Shown here: piece by piece, positions 60,960-64,000 of the stretch | How positions within the stretch are numbered: the stretch's first letter is position 1 | How the letters are laid out: every line of letters starts with the position of its first letter | Assembly: GCA_009741485.1 (NCBI GenBank) | Contig: CM019236.1 | Coordinates: 29,844,009 to 29,908,008 of the forward strand | Reading direction: 5' to 3' | DNA from: Malurus cyaneus samueli | Lineage: Eukaryota; Chordata; Aves; Passeriformes; Maluridae | DNA: 64,000 nucleotides | Position numbers and translations under genes: made by a program | Notes under the pieces: generated by a model | Database searches by the model: none | Told to the model about the DNA's origin: nothing | Seen by the model: only the letters and a program-made list of their open reading frames with translations

Positions 60960-63900
60960 AAATTTTAACACCCTTCTCTGGGGCAAAGGTGAACTAGATC
61001 TTTGATTAAAGTTATATAATTTTTTTTAACTGCTATATTTTCCAACATTGTGACTATAGCATAAAATATCTATAGGGATTGCCCAGATGGCTCATACCTT
61101 TCTGATCTCAAGGACAGAAGCATGTTATCTACTATTAAAATTTAAAGGCAAGTTAGTTGAAAGAAATTCCTTTCCTTAGATTTCACAACTAAACTATAAC
61201 AGTTCAAAAGAGGGTTTATTTTAAGATAGATAAAATCTTGTGTATTTCCAAGATAATGAAATTTACACTGATATCAAATGCATCTCGCTTTTCTTTGAAA
61301 GATAAACATCTTTTTTCCACAGAAGTACTTCTGTAATCAGCCTTCTAAACCTATAAAACAGAAATTAAAAACTTCCAAAATTAATTTTAGAGTTAATTGA
61401 CAAGATTCCCTTCACAGTCTCTAAAGGGAAGTTTAGAATCTGAGGGGGCAGTTACACATTGTGCAAATGAAAGATTTGCAAATGAAAGATTGTTACTGAT
61501 TCTTCAGGCAAAGGGAGAAGATTAATCATCTTGCAAAAGCTCAGCCATGGTCCTGCTTAATGTCCCATAAAATCTTTGCATGCTTTGACTAGGAAATACT
61601 TCAGCTAGAAGGGAAAATGTGCCTGGAAGAAGCTTATAGTTCTTTAGGTCTTGTACAAACACACTAGTAGTTGACACTGGAAATAGGCTCAGTAATTTGG
61701 TTGTAGTGCAAGCTATCCCTGCAAATCTGCACCTTTTCTGTACTATTTCACCTTCTTAGGTAAACTGATATGTAAAACTGTACTAGTAACATTTGCTTAG
61801 TTTTCTCTTAGATATGCAACACACCTAGAGTTGCAAAAGGTAAAACCTGTAGTCTGGCCTTAGAAAATGAAATCTTGCTGACTGTCATTGAGAGTAAGAT
61901 CAAATTTTCTGGAAAGAAGACCTAAACTTTTGATCATGGAAAAATTTTGGCACAAATTCTTTGAAAGAGAAATGTACGTAATAAAATGTGAACCTTGAAA
62001 AGAGATCCCACCAAAGTGGATCAAGTACATGTTACAATTTTTAAATTTAATTTGTCCCATTGTCTGACTTTGTTCCTTATTACAATGTTCCTTTGTTCCT
62101 TGTAAAACAATTACAGTTTACCCAAATTGAGCTGTCAGAATGATGTGGTTCAGCAAAATATAAAGCCTAGACCCATATTTGGTCTGCTTTGAATTATATG
62201 CATCCCTCTCATAATTCTCTTAAGCTTTTCTTCTTTAACTTTCATCTGTTTAAATGGCAGGCAAGAACAAGCATTAGAAATAGTTGGAAACCCTTGGGGG
62301 AAATCATTCTGACTACTCGCCATTTATGAGATGAAAGTCCTATATTCATTTGATTCTCAACTGAGTCATGCAAAAATATTCAGACATGAACAATCAGAAA
62401 TTATCAATCACATATATTTCCTTCCCTTTTTGTTTCTGTTTGGTTTGTTTTTTCCTATTGTTTCTGTTTATCTTGAATGAGACCAAAACAACATACTATA
62501 CACCCTGGCAAAACAACATGCTACCCTTGGGAAGTGCTCTCACTTTTGAGAAGAGATGCAAAAACCACCTGAACCAGATGTGAACTGAACCAAAATTCAG
62601 CTAAACCTATGTCTTTGGACGGAAACGTATTTCAGTTACCCAACTTTCAAACTGCCTACAGCTTTTCATGTTTAAACAAAGATTCGTGTGGAGCCATTAT
62701 AACATGTTACCATGCATTAGTATGTTATTGTACTTATTGTACAAGTAACGTAAGCTATGTTTTGTCCCAACTACAGCTACGTTTTAAGAATGCCTCATTC
62801 TTGTCCAGGTGTAACAGCAAAAGACACTGGCAGCTGACTTTGAGAATCGTTGATGTAAAGACGGTTACAACCCCAGACCAATGCTCATTGCCATGAGAAT
62901 TTTGGAAGCAATAACAGGATGGGTGTTATTAGGCCTTCCCTATTGTTTCCAGTCCTGGTGGGAACTCCTGTTCTGATGCAACCCTGTGTGAGATCATGCT
63001 AGAAACATTCTGGCTTAGCTTACTTAGGCCAAGTTAAAAAATGCTTGCTCAGAAGGTTTGGGGAGAGCTTCTAACTGGACTTAGTCAGTGCTTTGGGTGC
63101 TGCAGTCCAGAAGTCAGCAGCATCCTCAGAACAAAGGCCACTGGTAGAATGCATGACAAAAAAGAAACTGGTAATTGCTGAAAGCTCATCTCCAAAAATT
63201 ACAGCCCTTTGCATAGCTCTGTAATTGCTGTGCTGAGACAATCAGTGCCTAAAAACCAGTGACAATGTTCCTTTTCTGCCAAGGTACAAAGATACCACAG
63301 AGCTTGAGCTTGCTGTGATGAACAAAGATGAACCTAATACTAAAACTCTGAATAAAAATAATGCTCAACACAGTTTCTCAAAGGTAGTTTTTTCTTGGTC
63401 ATGATATTCCTGCTGGAGCTTAAGCAATGATCATGGTGATTTTTCTGGGTTGGAGTTGGAAGCCCAGTAAATTCAGTGATGTGAGACAAGGCTGGGAGGA
63501 CCATAACATTTGATTTATGATTAAGCCACAAAACTACCCTTTAACAAGTACTCTCACGTCATTTTATTAAGGCCATGTCTTTTAGAGGAAGTACCACTGA
63601 ATACTGCCATTGAATGTGAATAGCTTCACAAATATTCATGTGCTTCTGGAGCTGTGTGAATCAATAAAAGGTGTTTCCTGTGTTTAAAGACTAGCCTGGA
63701 ACTCAAGGGGTTAGTCTTTACCTTTGATTCAGTGGATCATTTAGGATAGGCTTTTCAAAATGGTTGTATATCCACAGTGTTTACAGACTGTAGCTATAGC
63801 TGTGAAAAGGGAAGCTCTGGAAATCAGTCCCTTAAGCTCACAGGGTAGCACGGTACCACAAAATACAGACTGCCTGATTACTTCAATAGCACATGAGTTA

Positions 63901-64000
63901 CAATTTTTCTTGATTCATCCTGCATGTACAGTGCATTTATCAGTTTGTTATCCAGTTGTCTTTTGTACTATTTTGACTTCTCTAACACAGTGTTCTTTCA
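60960..64000. other. AT-rich non-coding sequence to the window end
   Basis: No gene, RNA gene or mobile element is recognised. The open frames are short and without motifs. Confidence 0.5.

Noticed and set aside
1..64000. CRISPR arrays, bacterial operons, phage or defence systems, tRNA or rRNA genes.
   Set aside because: Looked for repeated spacer structure, ribosome-binding sites with long ORFs, and cloverleaf or rRNA signatures; none seen. Composition and repeats are those of a bird nuclear genome.

Overview
This window looks like nuclear DNA from a bird. Several copies of CR1 (the dominant avian LINE) are present, some with the characteristic 3' end built on ATTCTATGATTCT-like octamers. 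There are also several copies of a TG...CA long terminal repeat family that I know from neoavian, especially passerine, genomes (it begins TGTCATGG-TTTAACCCCAG when read antisense). The rest is AT-rich single-copy sequence with microsatellites, one sharp CpG island and one short run of N. Nothing suggests bacterial, plasmid or phage DNA, and most open reading frames here are chance ORFs in non-coding sequence.

Layout. 1-503: a young CR1 fragment followed by a piece of LTR, both antisense. 504-40100: AT-rich, A+C-leaning sequence. It carries an old CR1 piece (17.2-17.4 kb), a sense LTR with an internal deletion (30.0-30.4 kb), a CR1 3' end (32.3-32.5 kb), a decayed antisense endogenous retrovirus with a nested or adjacent CR1 (34.2-36.9 kb), and an antisense LTR holding an AAT-type microsatellite (37.0-37.6 kb). 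40.1-41.4 kb: the CpG island. 41.4-50.1 kb: AT-rich, T+G-leaning sequence without a recognised gene. 50.15-52.77 kb: a 1.2 kb antisense CR1, a second CR1 in the opposite orientation 1 kb away, and a 25-base gap at the end of the second copy. 52.8-64 kb: more AT-rich sequence with a CR1 fragment, an antisense LTR, a possible second type of LTR and a compact possible last exon.

Genes. The best-supported gene signal is a first coding exon on the minus strand inside the CpG island (ATG at 40704, strong Kozak context, GT donor after 50 coding bases, peptide MASVGNGTEESGGGGE). I do not recognise the protein. The gene would run leftward, so the left 40 kb is probably its introns. Within that stretch I see several short minus-strand segments with good splice signals and open frames (31366-31395, 20674-20729, 15958-15992) and two possible last exons (32832-32920, which has a CX2CX6CX2HH zinc-ligand pattern, and 10912-10989). 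They do not all join in one reading frame, so some are false or there are exons I have not found. The apparent change of strand composition at the CpG island suggests that a second, rightward transcript starts from the same promoter, but I found no convincing exon for it.

I did not find a new biological system. The points most worth a second look are the unidentified minus-strand gene, the 98.7% identical CR1 copies, the inverted CR1 pair with single-base deletions beside the assembly gap, and the scattered LTR/ERV remains.
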